In this document: positions 35,404 through 43,287 of the stretch, piece after piece
Layout of the letters: the number at the start of each line of letters is the position of its first letter
Numbering within the stretch: the stretch's first letter is position 1
NCBI RefSeq assembly: GCF_000186345.1
Contig: NC_014962.1
Span: 2,170,001-2,234,000 of the forward strand
Direction of reading: 5' to 3'
Length of the DNA stretch: 64,000 nt
Origin: Isosphaera pallida ATCC 43644
GTDB lineage: Bacteria > Planctomycetota > Planctomycetia > Isosphaerales > Isosphaeraceae
The notes under the pieces: model-generated
What the model was told of the DNA's origin: nothing
Database searches by the model: none
What the model saw: the letters and a program-made list of their open reading frames with translations, nothing else
Translations under genes and position numbers: made by a program

Positions 35404-37068
35404 ATGTCTTCTGCGTCCGCGTCCGCCGAATCGTCGCCGCCAACGCCCAGCGCCGCTGCCTCGACCAACCCCATCCGGGCCGCCGCCGAGGCGATCGCCG
35501 CGCAAGAAGCCCAAATCAAGCTGGGCGGCGGTCTCAAAGCGATCGAACGCCAGCACGAGAAAAACCGCCTGACCGCCCGTGAACGCATCCAACGCCTCAC
35601 CGACCCCGGCTCCCGCTTCTTGGAACTGGGACTTTGGGCCGGTTATGGTCTCTACGACGAGGTGGGAGGCGCGGTCTCGGCCGGTGTGGTCGTTGGCGTG
35701 GGAACCGTCTCGGCACGACGGGTCGTGATTGTCGCCAACGACGCGACCGTGAAGGCCGGCGCGTTTTTCCCCATGACCTGTAAAAAGGTTTTGAGAGCCC
35801 AACGGGTCGCCTACGACAACCGCCTGCCGATGATTTACCTCGTCGATTCAGCGGGGGTCTTTCTGCCGATGCAGGATGAGGTGTTTCCGGACGAGGACGA
35901 CTTTGGGCGGATTTTCCGCAACAACGCGGTTCTCTCCGCTAAGGGGATTCCCCAATTCGCCGCGATCCTGGGCAACTGCGTGGCTGGGGGCGCGTATTTG
36001 CCGGTGCTGTGCGACACCCTGGTCATGACCGATGGCTCGGGTCTCTACTTGGCCGGTCCCGCCCTGGTCAAAGCGGCGATCGGTCAGGAGGTCTCCAGCG
36101 AGGATCTTGGCGGTGCCAAGATGCACGCGGCCGTCAGCGGCACGGTTGACTACCGCGAGCCGGACGACCCCGCCGCGTTGGAACGGCTCCGCAAGCTGGT
36201 CGCCCTATTGCCCCCCGACCCCGAGCCGGTCCAACGTCGTTCCGCAGTGCCACCACCCCGTCGTCCCATCGAGGAGTTGGAAACCATCATCAAGACCGGA
36301 TTCGCCCAGCAGTACGACATCCGCGACGCGCTGGAATGCCTCGTCGATGGCGACGGCTTCGAGGAATTCCGCCCCGAATACGGCCGCACTTTGGTCTGCG
36401 GCTTCGCTTACTTGGGCGGGATGCCCCTGGGGATTGTCGCCAGCCAACGTCTGCGGATCAAACCCGAGGGCGGCGGCCCCCTCCAGTTCGGCGGCGTGAT
36501 TTACGCCGACAGCGCCGAGAAGGCCGCGCGGTTCGTCATGGAGGCGAATCAGTCGCGGGTTCCTCTGCTGTTCCTCCAAGACGTCAATGGGTTCGAGGTA
36601 GGCCGCGAGGCTGAACGCGGTGGGATCATCCGCAGCGGGGCCAAGCTGGTCAACGCCGTCAGCAACGCCCAGGTACCTAAGCTGACGGTGATCCTCAACG
36701 CCTCCTTCGGCGCAGGTCACTACGCGCTTTGCGGTCGGGCGTTCGATCCGCGGTTCCTGTTCGCATTGCCCCAGGCGCGTTACGCGGTCATGGGGGCGGC
36801 CCAGGCGTCCCAGACGATGCTCGACGTCAACGTGGCGGCGCTCAAGCGAACCGGCAAGGAGGTCTCCGAAGCTGACCTCGAAACCATGAGGCGGGATCTC
36901 GCCGCCAAGTACGACCGCGAGACCGACATCCGCTACGCCGCAGCGCGACTCTGGATCGACGCTATCCTCGACCCCCGCGACCTTCGGGAAACCCTGATCC
37001 TGGCACTCGACGTGGCGACCCGTCACCGAGTTCCGGTCGAACCGGCCTGGGGGGTGTTTCAAGTCTGA
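35404..37068 (+). CDS. Acyl-CoA carboxylase carboxyltransferase subunit
   Basis: Predicted 554 aa. Two crotonase-fold carboxyltransferase halves: the N half has KAGAFFPMTCKKVLRAQRVA, IYLVDSAGVFLPMQDEVFPD, GNCVAGGAYLPVLCD and the GQEVSSEDLGGAKMHAAVSG loop; the C half has LLFLQDVNGFEVGREAERGG and FGAGHYALCGRAFDPRFLFA. The DSAGVFLP and AFDPRFLF patterns resemble methylcrotonyl-CoA carboxylase beta more than propionyl-CoA carboxylase beta, so leucine breakdown is the best guess. The partner biotin/carboxylase subunit is not in the window, which is unusual since the genes are often adjacent. ATG at 35404; the frame is open four codons upstream. Confidence 0.88.
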   Translation: MSSASASAESSPPTPSAAASTNPIRAAAEAIAAQEAQIKLGGGLKAIERQHEKNRLTARERIQRLTDPGSRFLELGLWAGYGLYDEVGGAVSAGVVVGVGTVSARRVVIVANDATVKAGAFFPMTCKKVLRAQRVAYDNRLPMIYLVDSAGVFLPMQDEVFPDEDDFGRIFRNNAVLSAKGIPQFAAILGNCVAGGAYLPVLCDTLVMTDGSGLYLAGPALVKAAIGQEVSSEDLGGAKMHAAVSGTVDYREPDDPAALERLRKLVALLPPDPEPVQRRSAVPPPRRPIEELETIIKTGFAQQYDIRDALECLVDGDGFEEFRPEYGRTLVCGFAYLGGMPLGIVASQRLRIKPEGGGPLQFGGVIYADSAEKAARFVMEANQSRVPLLFLQDVNGFEVGREAERGGIIRSGAKLVNAVSNAQVPKLTVILNASFGAGHYALCGRAFDPRFLFALPQARYAVMGAAQASQTMLDVNVAALKRTGKEVSEADLETMRRDLAAKYDRETDIRYAAARLWIDAILDPRDLRETLILALDVATRHRVPVEPAWGVFQV

Positions 37069-37227
37069 ACGACCAAACCCAGCTTGCGACGCGCCCCCCT
37101 CCCCACCTTACCGACAATGGTTGACCACGACGGGGCCGTTCACCACAATGAGCGGGTTGGAGCAACCCGATGGGGTGTTGCGTCTTCCCCCACCGAACGA
37201 TTGGTTCCGTTGGAGTCCACGTCCGCC

Positions 37228-38124
37228 ATGAGTTCGTCCGCCGCCCGGATGCCCGCCCGGGAGACGATACCGTTCAATCTGTACAAGATCAACAAACCCG
37301 GCGTGGCCCGCGTGGTCTCCACGACCCAACTCAACCCCGGCTCGCCTAACGACGAGGCGCGACACATCGTGCTGAGCCTGGAGGGCCTAACCTACCCCTA
37401 CCTCGAAGGTCAGAGCATGGGCGTGTTGCCCCCCGGCCTCGACGAAAACGGCAAGCCGCACAAACTGCGGCTCTACTCGATCGCCTCCACCCGCAACGGC
37501 GACGACGGCCGGGGCGCGACCGCCTCGCTTTGCGTCAAACGCGATATCACCCGCGTGCCTGAAACCGGCGCAGTCCACTACGGCGTGGCCTCGAATTACC
37601 TTTGCGACCTCAAACCCGGTGATCTCGTCAAGATCACCGGCCCCGTTGGCAAAGTCTTCCTCCTCCCCGAAGACCCCGAAGCCAACCTCGTGATGGTCGC
37701 CACCGGCACCGGAATCGCCCCCTTCCGCGGCTTCCTCAAACATCTCTACGAAGAGCGCCGCGACTGGAAGGGCCGCACCGTGCTGTTTTTCGGCGTCCGC
37801 ACCCGACTCGACTACCTCTACGGCAACGAACTTGAAGCCATGCGCCACCATCCCGGCTTCGAGCTGTACACCGCCTTCAGCCGGGAACAGACCAACGCCA
37901 AGGGCGGACGCATGTACGTCCAGGACCGCATGGCCGAACAGGCCGAACTGCTCTACGACCTGCTTCATCGACCTAACACCTATCTGTATATTTGTGGACT
38001 CAAAGGCATGGAGGACGGGATTGATACCGCCCTGGAGGAGCATTGGGCCCGCGTGGGAGGCAACTGGACCGACCACCGCGAGAAACTGCTGGACGACCAT
38101 CGCATGCATATTGAAACCTACTGA
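37228..38124 (+). CDS. Plant-type ferredoxin-NADP+ reductase
   Basis: Predicted 298 aa. FAD domain: KLRLYSIAST (FAD-binding RxYS), ASLCVKRD and GVASNYLCDLKPGD; NADP domain: VATGTGIAPFRGFLKHLYEE, LFFGVRT and YICGLKGMEDGID, ending in the C-terminal aromatic Tyr of plant-type FNR. It transfers electrons between ferredoxin and NADP(H). A cyanobacterial/plant-type FNR in a heterotroph most likely runs in the NADPH-to-ferredoxin direction. ATG at 37228 (MSSSAARMPARETIP); the frame is open upstream to 37084, but that stretch is non-conserved. Lies 28 bases upstream of the next gene. Confidence 0.93.
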   Translation: MSSSAARMPARETIPFNLYKINKPGVARVVSTTQLNPGSPNDEARHIVLSLEGLTYPYLEGQSMGVLPPGLDENGKPHKLRLYSIASTRNGDDGRGATASLCVKRDITRVPETGAVHYGVASNYLCDLKPGDLVKITGPVGKVFLLPEDPEANLVMVATGTGIAPFRGFLKHLYEERRDWKGRTVLFFGVRTRLDYLYGNELEAMRHHPGFELYTAFSREQTNAKGGRMYVQDRMAEQAELLYDLLHRPNTYLYICGLKGMEDGIDTALEEHWARVGGNWTDHREKLLDDHRMHIETY

Positions 38125-38151
38125 ACAACTTTTTCCAAGGATTCCCATCCG

Positions 38152-39105
38152 ATGACGTCTTCTCCGTCGCTCCCTACCGTCGCGCCTGGACGAACCCGCG
38201 TGGGCTGGATCGGCACCGGGGTCATGGGCCGTTGGATGTGCGGCCACCTGATGAACGCCGGCTACGCCGCCACAGTGTACAACCGAACCCAATCCAAGGC
38301 TCGGGAGTTGATCGATCGGGGAGCCACCTTGGCCACCAATCCCCGCGAGGTGGCCGAAGCCTCCGACGTGATTTTCACCATTGTGGGCTTCCCCAGCGAC
38401 GTTCGGCAGGTCATCCTGGGATCCGACGGCGTTCTGGCCGGTGCCAAACCTGGCGCGATCGTGGTCGATATGACCACTTCCGAGCCCGAACTGGCCCGCG
38501 AGATTCACCGCGTGGCAGCCGCCCGAGGAGTCCATGCGATCGACGCGCCGGTCTCCGGCGGTGACCTGGGCGCGCGGGAGGCCCGGCTCTCGATCATGGT
38601 CGGTGGCGACCCCGAGCCAGTCGCCGCCGTCCAACCGTTGTTTCAGATCATGGGCAAAACGATTGTCCACCAAGGACCGCCCGGCGCAGGCCAGCACACC
38701 AAAATGGTCAATCAGATTCTCATCGCCGGTAACATGGTGGGCGTCTGCGAAGCGCTGCTCTACGGCTACAAGGCCGGGCTCGATCTGACCACCGTGCTTC
38801 AAAGCGTCTCCGGCGGCGCGGCAGGATCATGGAGCCTGTCCAACCTGGCTCCCCGAATCCTCAAGGGCGACATGACGCCAGGATTCTATGTCGAGCATTT
38901 CATCAAAGACATGGGCATCGCCTTGGCCGAAGCCCGCCGCATGAAGCTGGCCCTGCCCGGATTGGCGCTGGTGGAACAGCTTTATCAAGCGCTGGCCGCC
39001 CAGGGCCACGCCCGCGACGGCACCCAAGCGCTCACGCACGCCCTCGCCCGTCTCTCCGGCTTCGAGTGGAAGGCCGTCGTCACCACCACCCAAGGCCAAT
39101 CCTAA
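38152..39105 (+). CDS. 3-hydroxyisobutyrate/2-hydroxy-3-oxopropionate dehydrogenase family protein
   Basis: Predicted 317 aa NAD(P)-dependent beta-hydroxyacid dehydrogenase. The Rossmann loop is [20 protein letters not shown]; the substrate motif is [20 protein letters not shown]; the catalytic lysine lies in [13 protein letters not shown]-terminal helical domain follows. In valine or glycerate pathways such enzymes oxidise 3-hydroxyisobutyrate or reduce tartronate semialdehyde; glyoxylate/succinic semialdehyde reductase is another option. The carboxyltransferase upstream would fit branched-chain amino acid degradation. AAGGATTCCCATCCG precedes the ATG. Confidence 0.9.
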   Translation: MTSSPSLPTVAPGRTRVGWIGTGVMGRWMCGHLMNAGYAATVYNRTQSKARELIDRGATLATNPREVAEASDVIFTIVGFPSDVRQVILGSDGVLAGAKPGAIVVDMTTSEPELAREIHRVAAARGVHAIDAPVSGGDLGAREARLSIMVGGDPEPVAAVQPLFQIMGKTIVHQGPPGAGQHTKMVNQILIAGNMVGVCEALLYGYKAGLDLTTVLQSVSGGAAGSWSLSNLAPRILKGDMTPGFYVEHFIKDMGIALAEARRMKLALPGLALVEQLYQALAAQGHARDGTQALTHALARLSGFEWKAVVTTTQGQS

Positions 39106-39121
39106 CCCCAACCCAAGCTCG

Positions 39122-39155
39122 CATGTATCTTCTTATACTCAATTTCATGTATCTT
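39122..39155. repeat. Direct repeat CATGTATCTT x2 before the esterase gene
   Basis: Two exact copies of CATGTATCTT at 39122-39131 and 39146-39155, spaced 24 bases start to start, in an A/T-rich island with TATACT at 39134-39139 (a possible -10). Unusual in this GC-rich DNA; could be a regulator site for the esterase gene. No good -35 is seen. Confidence 0.5.
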
Positions 39156-39169
39156 TGGAGTTTCCTCCG

Positions 39170-40090
39170 ATGAAGCTGGACAATTGGTTCGCGCCCGCTT
39201 GGCGCGTTGGTTGTGCGTTGGTGATATTGGTTGGTCTGGGCGGGGTCGTATTCGCGTTCGCTCAGGACGCCCCCGAGTTCCGAATCACCAACGACTTGAC
39301 GTATCGCACCATCAACGGGGTCGAACTCAAGCTCGACGTGATGGAGCCCGCTCAAGGGGAAGGTCCCTTCCCGGTGGTCATTTGCATCCACGGCGGGGCA
39401 TGGCGGGGCGGCAAGCGTCAAGATATGAAGCCGTTCATGGAGCGTTTCGTCCGTCGCGGTTACGTCGCGGTTTCTCCTTCCTACCGACTTTGTCCCGACC
39501 ATGTGTTCCCCGCCCAAGTGTTCGACTTGAAAGCCGTGGTGCGGTGGATCAAAACCAACGCCCCTACCTATAAGATCGACCCGGAGCGGGTAGGTGCCTT
39601 CGGCGTCTCCGCCGGAGCCCATCTTGCGATGATGCTTGGTACCGCTGGTCCCGAAAACGGCCTGGAAATCGAGCCCGAGGAGGAGCTGCCCGCCAATGCG
39701 CCTTCGACCAAAATCCATGCGGTCGTCAATGTGGTCGGTCCCACCGATTTGCGGGCCAAGAACATCCCCCCGGTCTCGCGGCCCCTGCTGCGCGACTTTC
39801 TAGGCGGCGAACCGGATGAGTTGACCATCCCGGCCGCCCTGGCCTCGCCGGTGGCGCTGCTCACCAAAGACGACGCCCCCATCTTGACCTTCCAAGGCAC
39901 CCGCGACCCCCTCGTGCCTTATGACCAGGCCGTACTGCTAGCCGACAAGATGCACGAAGTCGGTGTGGCGGGCCGGGTCGAGTTGCTGGTCGGCGAGGGA
40001 CACGGGTGGGGCGAACCCGAACTATCCCGCACCCTGGAACAAAGTTTGGCCTTCTTCGATCGGTACCTCAAGCCAAGCCGTCGAAAGTAA
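39170..40090 (+). CDS. Exported alpha/beta-hydrolase (esterase/lipase)
   Basis: Predicted 306 aa. Signal peptide at residues 1-32 (VGCALVILVGLGGVVFAFAQ), then an alpha/beta hydrolase of the BD-FAE/hormone-sensitive-lipase type: oxyanion HGGAWRGGKR, nucleophile Ser in GAFGVSAGAHLA, acid in FQGTRDPLVPYDQA, and His in GEGHGWGEPE. The full catalytic triad is present. Related planctomycete enzymes act on acetylated polysaccharides. GGAG lies ten bases upstream of the ATG at 39170; the short in-frame extension to 39155 lacks support. Confidence 0.9.
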   Translation: MKLDNWFAPAWRVGCALVILVGLGGVVFAFAQDAPEFRITNDLTYRTINGVELKLDVMEPAQGEGPFPVVICIHGGAWRGGKRQDMKPFMERFVRRGYVAVSPSYRLCPDHVFPAQVFDLKAVVRWIKTNAPTYKIDPERVGAFGVSAGAHLAMMLGTAGPENGLEIEPEEELPANAPSTKIHAVVNVVGPTDLRAKNIPPVSRPLLRDFLGGEPDELTIPAALASPVALLTKDDAPILTFQGTRDPLVPYDQAVLLADKMHEVGVAGRVELLVGEGHGWGEPELSRTLEQSLAFFDRYLKPSRRK

Positions 40091-40414
40091 CCCAATCCAA
40101 ACCAGCTTCGCCCAGAATCCTTCGATCGTTCCAGAGCCCAAGACGCGAACTTGACTTTTCTTGATCTTTACTGGTTCGATAAATCGATCGTCACGCTTCC
40201 CAATCCCTACGCGATCGGCAAGCGTGACGATGAAGAGCTGTATCGGTCGTGAATCGTTGACCAGGTTCACCATGTTTCGGATGCCGCGGCGACGAACCCA
40301 ACGGAAATGGGATGAAGGACCAGGATAACTCGGGCGTCATCGGGTCTTTGTTCCTCTCCCTGCGGAGCTCGGTTCAACTCTTGAATCATCGTTCAATGGC
40401 ATCGAAGCGCGTTG
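40091..40414. other. Convergent non-coding 324 bp with a 12-bp inverted repeat
   Basis: Contains ATCGTCACGCTT at 40188-40199 and its exact complement at 40221-40232, with a 21-base loop. It lies between the ends of the esterase (plus) and VWA (minus) genes. No T-run on either strand. Candidate terminator or protein-binding site. Confidence 0.5.
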
Positions 40415-42346
40415 TCACCAAGGGCGGCCTCCAGTGGCAAGCTGGAAGTCGTCGCCGCTGGGGAGCTGCGAGGAGTCGATCAGCCGATCCCGCGCCCGTC
40501 GCGTCTGTTCAAGTCGATCCAGCGCAGCCTCCAGCCGCCGAATCGCCTGGGCGCGACGGTCACGGCTCGATCCGTCCGCTCCCCCAACTCTGGCGAAGGC
40601 GTCCATCTCCACCGCCACCGACTCCGCCTCCTGCTCTGCCAACTCGGTGGCTGCCACAGGTTCCAAGGATTCGCCCGGGTCGAAACGATCCGTCGGTGGC
40701 GAAGACGCTGCGGATGTGGATCCATCGAGACGATCGCCGGGACGACCTTCGGATTCTCCGCGTCGTTCGGTTGATATCGCCTCCGCGCTGGATCGCCAAC
40801 GAATCAGCGCGTCTAGGTTAACGCGTGCGTCATTCTGAAGGGCTTGAAGAACGGCCGCTTCGCGTTCGGCCCCCTTGGGAAGGTCAAGGCACGCCTGATA
40901 GGAGGCAATCGCCGCGCCCCATACCCCCCGACGAGCTTCAAGGTTTCCCCTAGCCAGCAACAACCGCGCTTGGTTGATGGTGTTGATCGCGTTCGGTGGA
41001 TCGGAGGATTGGTCCAACCACCGCGCCGCCTCGTCCAGCGCGCGGGCCGCGTCGTCCCACCGCCCCAGCGTCTCGAAGGTCACGCCGACGTTGTACCAAC
41101 TTTCAAAGCGGCGCGGGTGAGCGGACGCCTGGGCGAGGAAGACTTCCAAAGCCTCGGCAAATCGTCCTTCACGCCAGAGGGTCAGCCCGTCGGCAGAGGT
41201 CTGGTGGGCGGCTCTTGCCGCGCAGAGGATCAAGGCAACCAAAGCAGTCACTCCAGCGATACGCCGCTTCTCTTTGACAGAGACAGAGGGCTTGGTTGGT
41301 GGAAGATGAAGAGGGTTGCGCAACGTCAAAACCACGAGCGATCCCAATCCCACCATGCAAAGCCACTCAACCAGCCCCGGTCGCTGCCAGCTTGCCGCAT
41401 TGCGATTAGAATCGAACCGTTCTTCCAGGGATGGCAAGGGAGCCAACGGCTGGGTGAAGGTCGGAGGAGCGAGAGTTTGGGCAAGGTCGAGTTCACGGAT
41501 CAGCGCGCGTTGGAAATCAATAGGCGACGGCGACGCTTCTAAACGGATCATCACGCCCTTAGTGGTTTGAGCGATTTTGGCGAGGGTCGCGTCGTCGCGG
41601 CTGGAGAGGATCGGTTGTCCTTGCCGAGACCGCAGGATGCCATTGGCAAGAGGGACGGGCGCACCCGGCGGTTCGGCGCGACCCACCGCGACGACGTGAA
41701 TCGGCGCAGGTGACGCGCTTAGCAACGAGATGCCTGGTGGTCGGGGTGATTCGCCGTCGCTGAGCAACCAGATGGCCGCCGAACGTGGAAACGCCGGATC
41801 GTCCAATCGTTTGGAACGAATCAACAGATTTTGAGCAACCGTGACTGCTTCAGCCAAATGACTTCCGCCCGGCCTCAATTCGCCGGGACGAAGACGCGCC
41901 AGGGCCCGTCGGACCAGATCCGCGCGACGGGTCAACGGCGTCCGGATCACCGCACGGTCGGAGAAGACGATGAGCGCCACCCGATCGTGCGGCGAACGCA
42001 TCGCCAGGTCGATCAATGCGTTGGCGACGGTTTGAGCTGTCTCCAAACGGCTGGGGGGAGCGTCGCGCGCGGCCATGCTTCGGCTCACGTCAATCACCAA
42101 CACCCAATCACGCCCTGACCCCAACGGGTGTTGAGGTGGAGGTTGCGACCCCAGCCGATCGAACCAGGCGGTGCCCTCCCAAACCCACCCGATCGCCACG
42201 CAACAGAGCGCCAGCAGTCGCAAGTTTCGACGAAAACCCGGACGGGTCGCTGGTGAAACCGACCATCCCGCGAATTCGGCGGACGACTCAAACCTGGTCG
42301 CTGAGTTCGTCCGGGAGGTTGTCGTTAGAGTAAACGTTTTGGACAT
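40415..42346 (-). CDS. Membrane VWA-domain protein fused to TPR repeats (BatB/BatC-like)
   Basis: Predicted 643 aa. A membrane segment at about 42-55 precedes a von Willebrand factor A domain with an intact metal site, Asp86-Val-Ser88-Arg-Ser90 in VIDVSRSM, plus a conserved Thr region and SDGES. A second membrane segment (about 310-330) and a third lead to TPR-like repeats (GLTLWREGRFAEALEVFLAQ) and an acidic helical tail. Bacteroides BatB and BatC are separate VWA and TPR proteins; here they look fused. No MoxR ATPase lies nearby. The start is uncertain: the ATG at 42346 overlaps the end of yebC by 59 bases, and an upstream TTG is in frame. Confidence 0.8.
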   Translation of the reverse strand: MSKTFTLTTTSRTNSATRFESSAEFAGWSVSPATRPGFRRNLRLLALCCVAIGWVWEGTAWFDRLGSQPPPQHPLGSGRDWVLVIDVSRSMAARDAPPSRLETAQTVANALIDLAMRSPHDRVALIVFSDRAVIRTPLTRRADLVRRALARLRPGELRPGGSHLAEAVTVAQNLLIRSKRLDDPAFPRSAAIWLLSDGESPRPPGISLLSASPAPIHVVAVGRAEPPGAPVPLANGILRSRQGQPILSSRDDATLAKIAQTTKGVMIRLEASPSPIDFQRALIRELDLAQTLAPPTFTQPLAPLPSLEERFDSNRNAASWQRPGLVEWLCMVGLGSLVVLTLRNPLHLPPTKPSVSVKEKRRIAGVTALVALILCAARAAHQTSADGLTLWREGRFAEALEVFLAQASAHPRRFESWYNVGVTFETLGRWDDAARALDEAARWLDQSSDPPNAINTINQARLLLARGNLEARRGVWGAAIASYQACLDLPKGAEREAAVLQALQNDARVNLDALIRWRSSAEAISTERRGESEGRPGDRLDGSTSAASSPPTDRFDPGESLEPVAATELAEQEAESVAVEMDAFARVGGADGSSRDRRAQAIRRLEAALDRLEQTRRARDRLIDSSQLPSGDDFQLATGGRPW

Positions 42347-43031
42347 CCTCGTTGTCGTCAAGGGCTTCCCGAAGCTTGAGCATCTTTTTACCTAGTTCCA
42401 CGTCGAGATCGACCGTGGTGCTGGGAATGTAGGTCAACTCGGCCGATTCGATCTCGATGTGACGGTCGACCAAAGCTTGTTTGATCGCGTCGAGGCTCTT
42501 GGGATCACACGTGATTTCATAAAAACCCGAGTCAGGGTGCATATCCTCGGCTCCTGCCTCTAGGACGATCTCCATGAGTTCATCCTCCGCGATCGCGGTC
42601 TGGTTGACTAGGATGACCCCCTTTTTGGCGAAGAGGTAGCTTACGCAACCAGTCGAGCCGAGGTTGCCGCCGGCCACGTCGAACGCTTTGCGCAGTTCGC
42701 CCGCGGTGCGGTTGCGATTGTCGGTCAAGACTTCGCAAAGCACGGCGACTCCGCCGGGACCATATCCCTCGTAAAGGACTTCCTCGTAGTTGTCGGCACC
42801 GAGTTCACCGGTGGCCTTCTTGATCGATCGTTCAATGTTTTCCTTGGGGCAACTGAATTGCCGAGCCTTTTCAATCGCGTAGCGCAGTCGCAGGTTGCTT
42901 TCTGGGTTGGGATCGCCGTTCTTGGCGGCGACGTAAATGGCGCGACAGAGCTTGCTGAACAACTTGCCGCGACGAGCATCCACCACCCCTTTGCGGTGGG
43001 CCACGTTGGCCGCGTGGGAGTGACCTGCCAT
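42288..43031 (-). CDS. yebC: YebC/PmpR family protein
   Basis: Predicted 247 aa. MAGHSHAANVAHRKGVVDAR (KWANIKHRK equivalent), the RLRYAIEKARQFSCPKENIE block, EGYGPGGVAVLCEVLTDNRN and GCVSYLFAKKGVI are diagnostic of the family. Homologues act as transcription regulators or, as recently shown for some, resolve ribosome stalling; the role here cannot be told. The N-terminal His-rich start varies from the usual GHSKWANIK. ATG at 43031 follows AATGAGGAGCCGAACCA, a good site. It overlaps the VWA gene that follows. Confidence 0.95.
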   Translation of the reverse strand: MAGHSHAANVAHRKGVVDARRGKLFSKLCRAIYVAAKNGDPNPESNLRLRYAIEKARQFSCPKENIERSIKKATGELGADNYEEVLYEGYGPGGVAVLCEVLTDNRNRTAGELRKAFDVAGGNLGSTGCVSYLFAKKGVILVNQTAIAEDELMEIVLEAGAEDMHPDSGFYEITCDPKSLDAIKQALVDRHIEIESAELTYIPSTTVDLDVELGKKMLKLREALDDNEDVQNVYSNDNLPDELSDQV

Positions 43032-43287
43032 TGGTTCGGCTCCTCATTAAACATCGGTTGAGACGGTTGAATCCCGCGCCAAAGGACGACTCTCGAGACG
43101 AGACACCATCCTGAACAAGCGGGATGGCGATCCGATTTAGGGACTGGACGCGGTGAAATCCGCATGGCGAACGCGGTGATGGGATCAGATCAAACCGAAG
43201 GCGGCGAGGCCAACGGCTCCCGAACCCGCACGGGTTGGTTGACCCAAGGCCAAAGCGTCGAATGATCCCGGTCAGCGCGGTTCAACG

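Noticed and set aside
37387-38802. 471-codon minus-strand frame across the reductase and dehydrogenase genes
   Set aside because: It runs antisense to two well-supported genes and has no recognisable domain.
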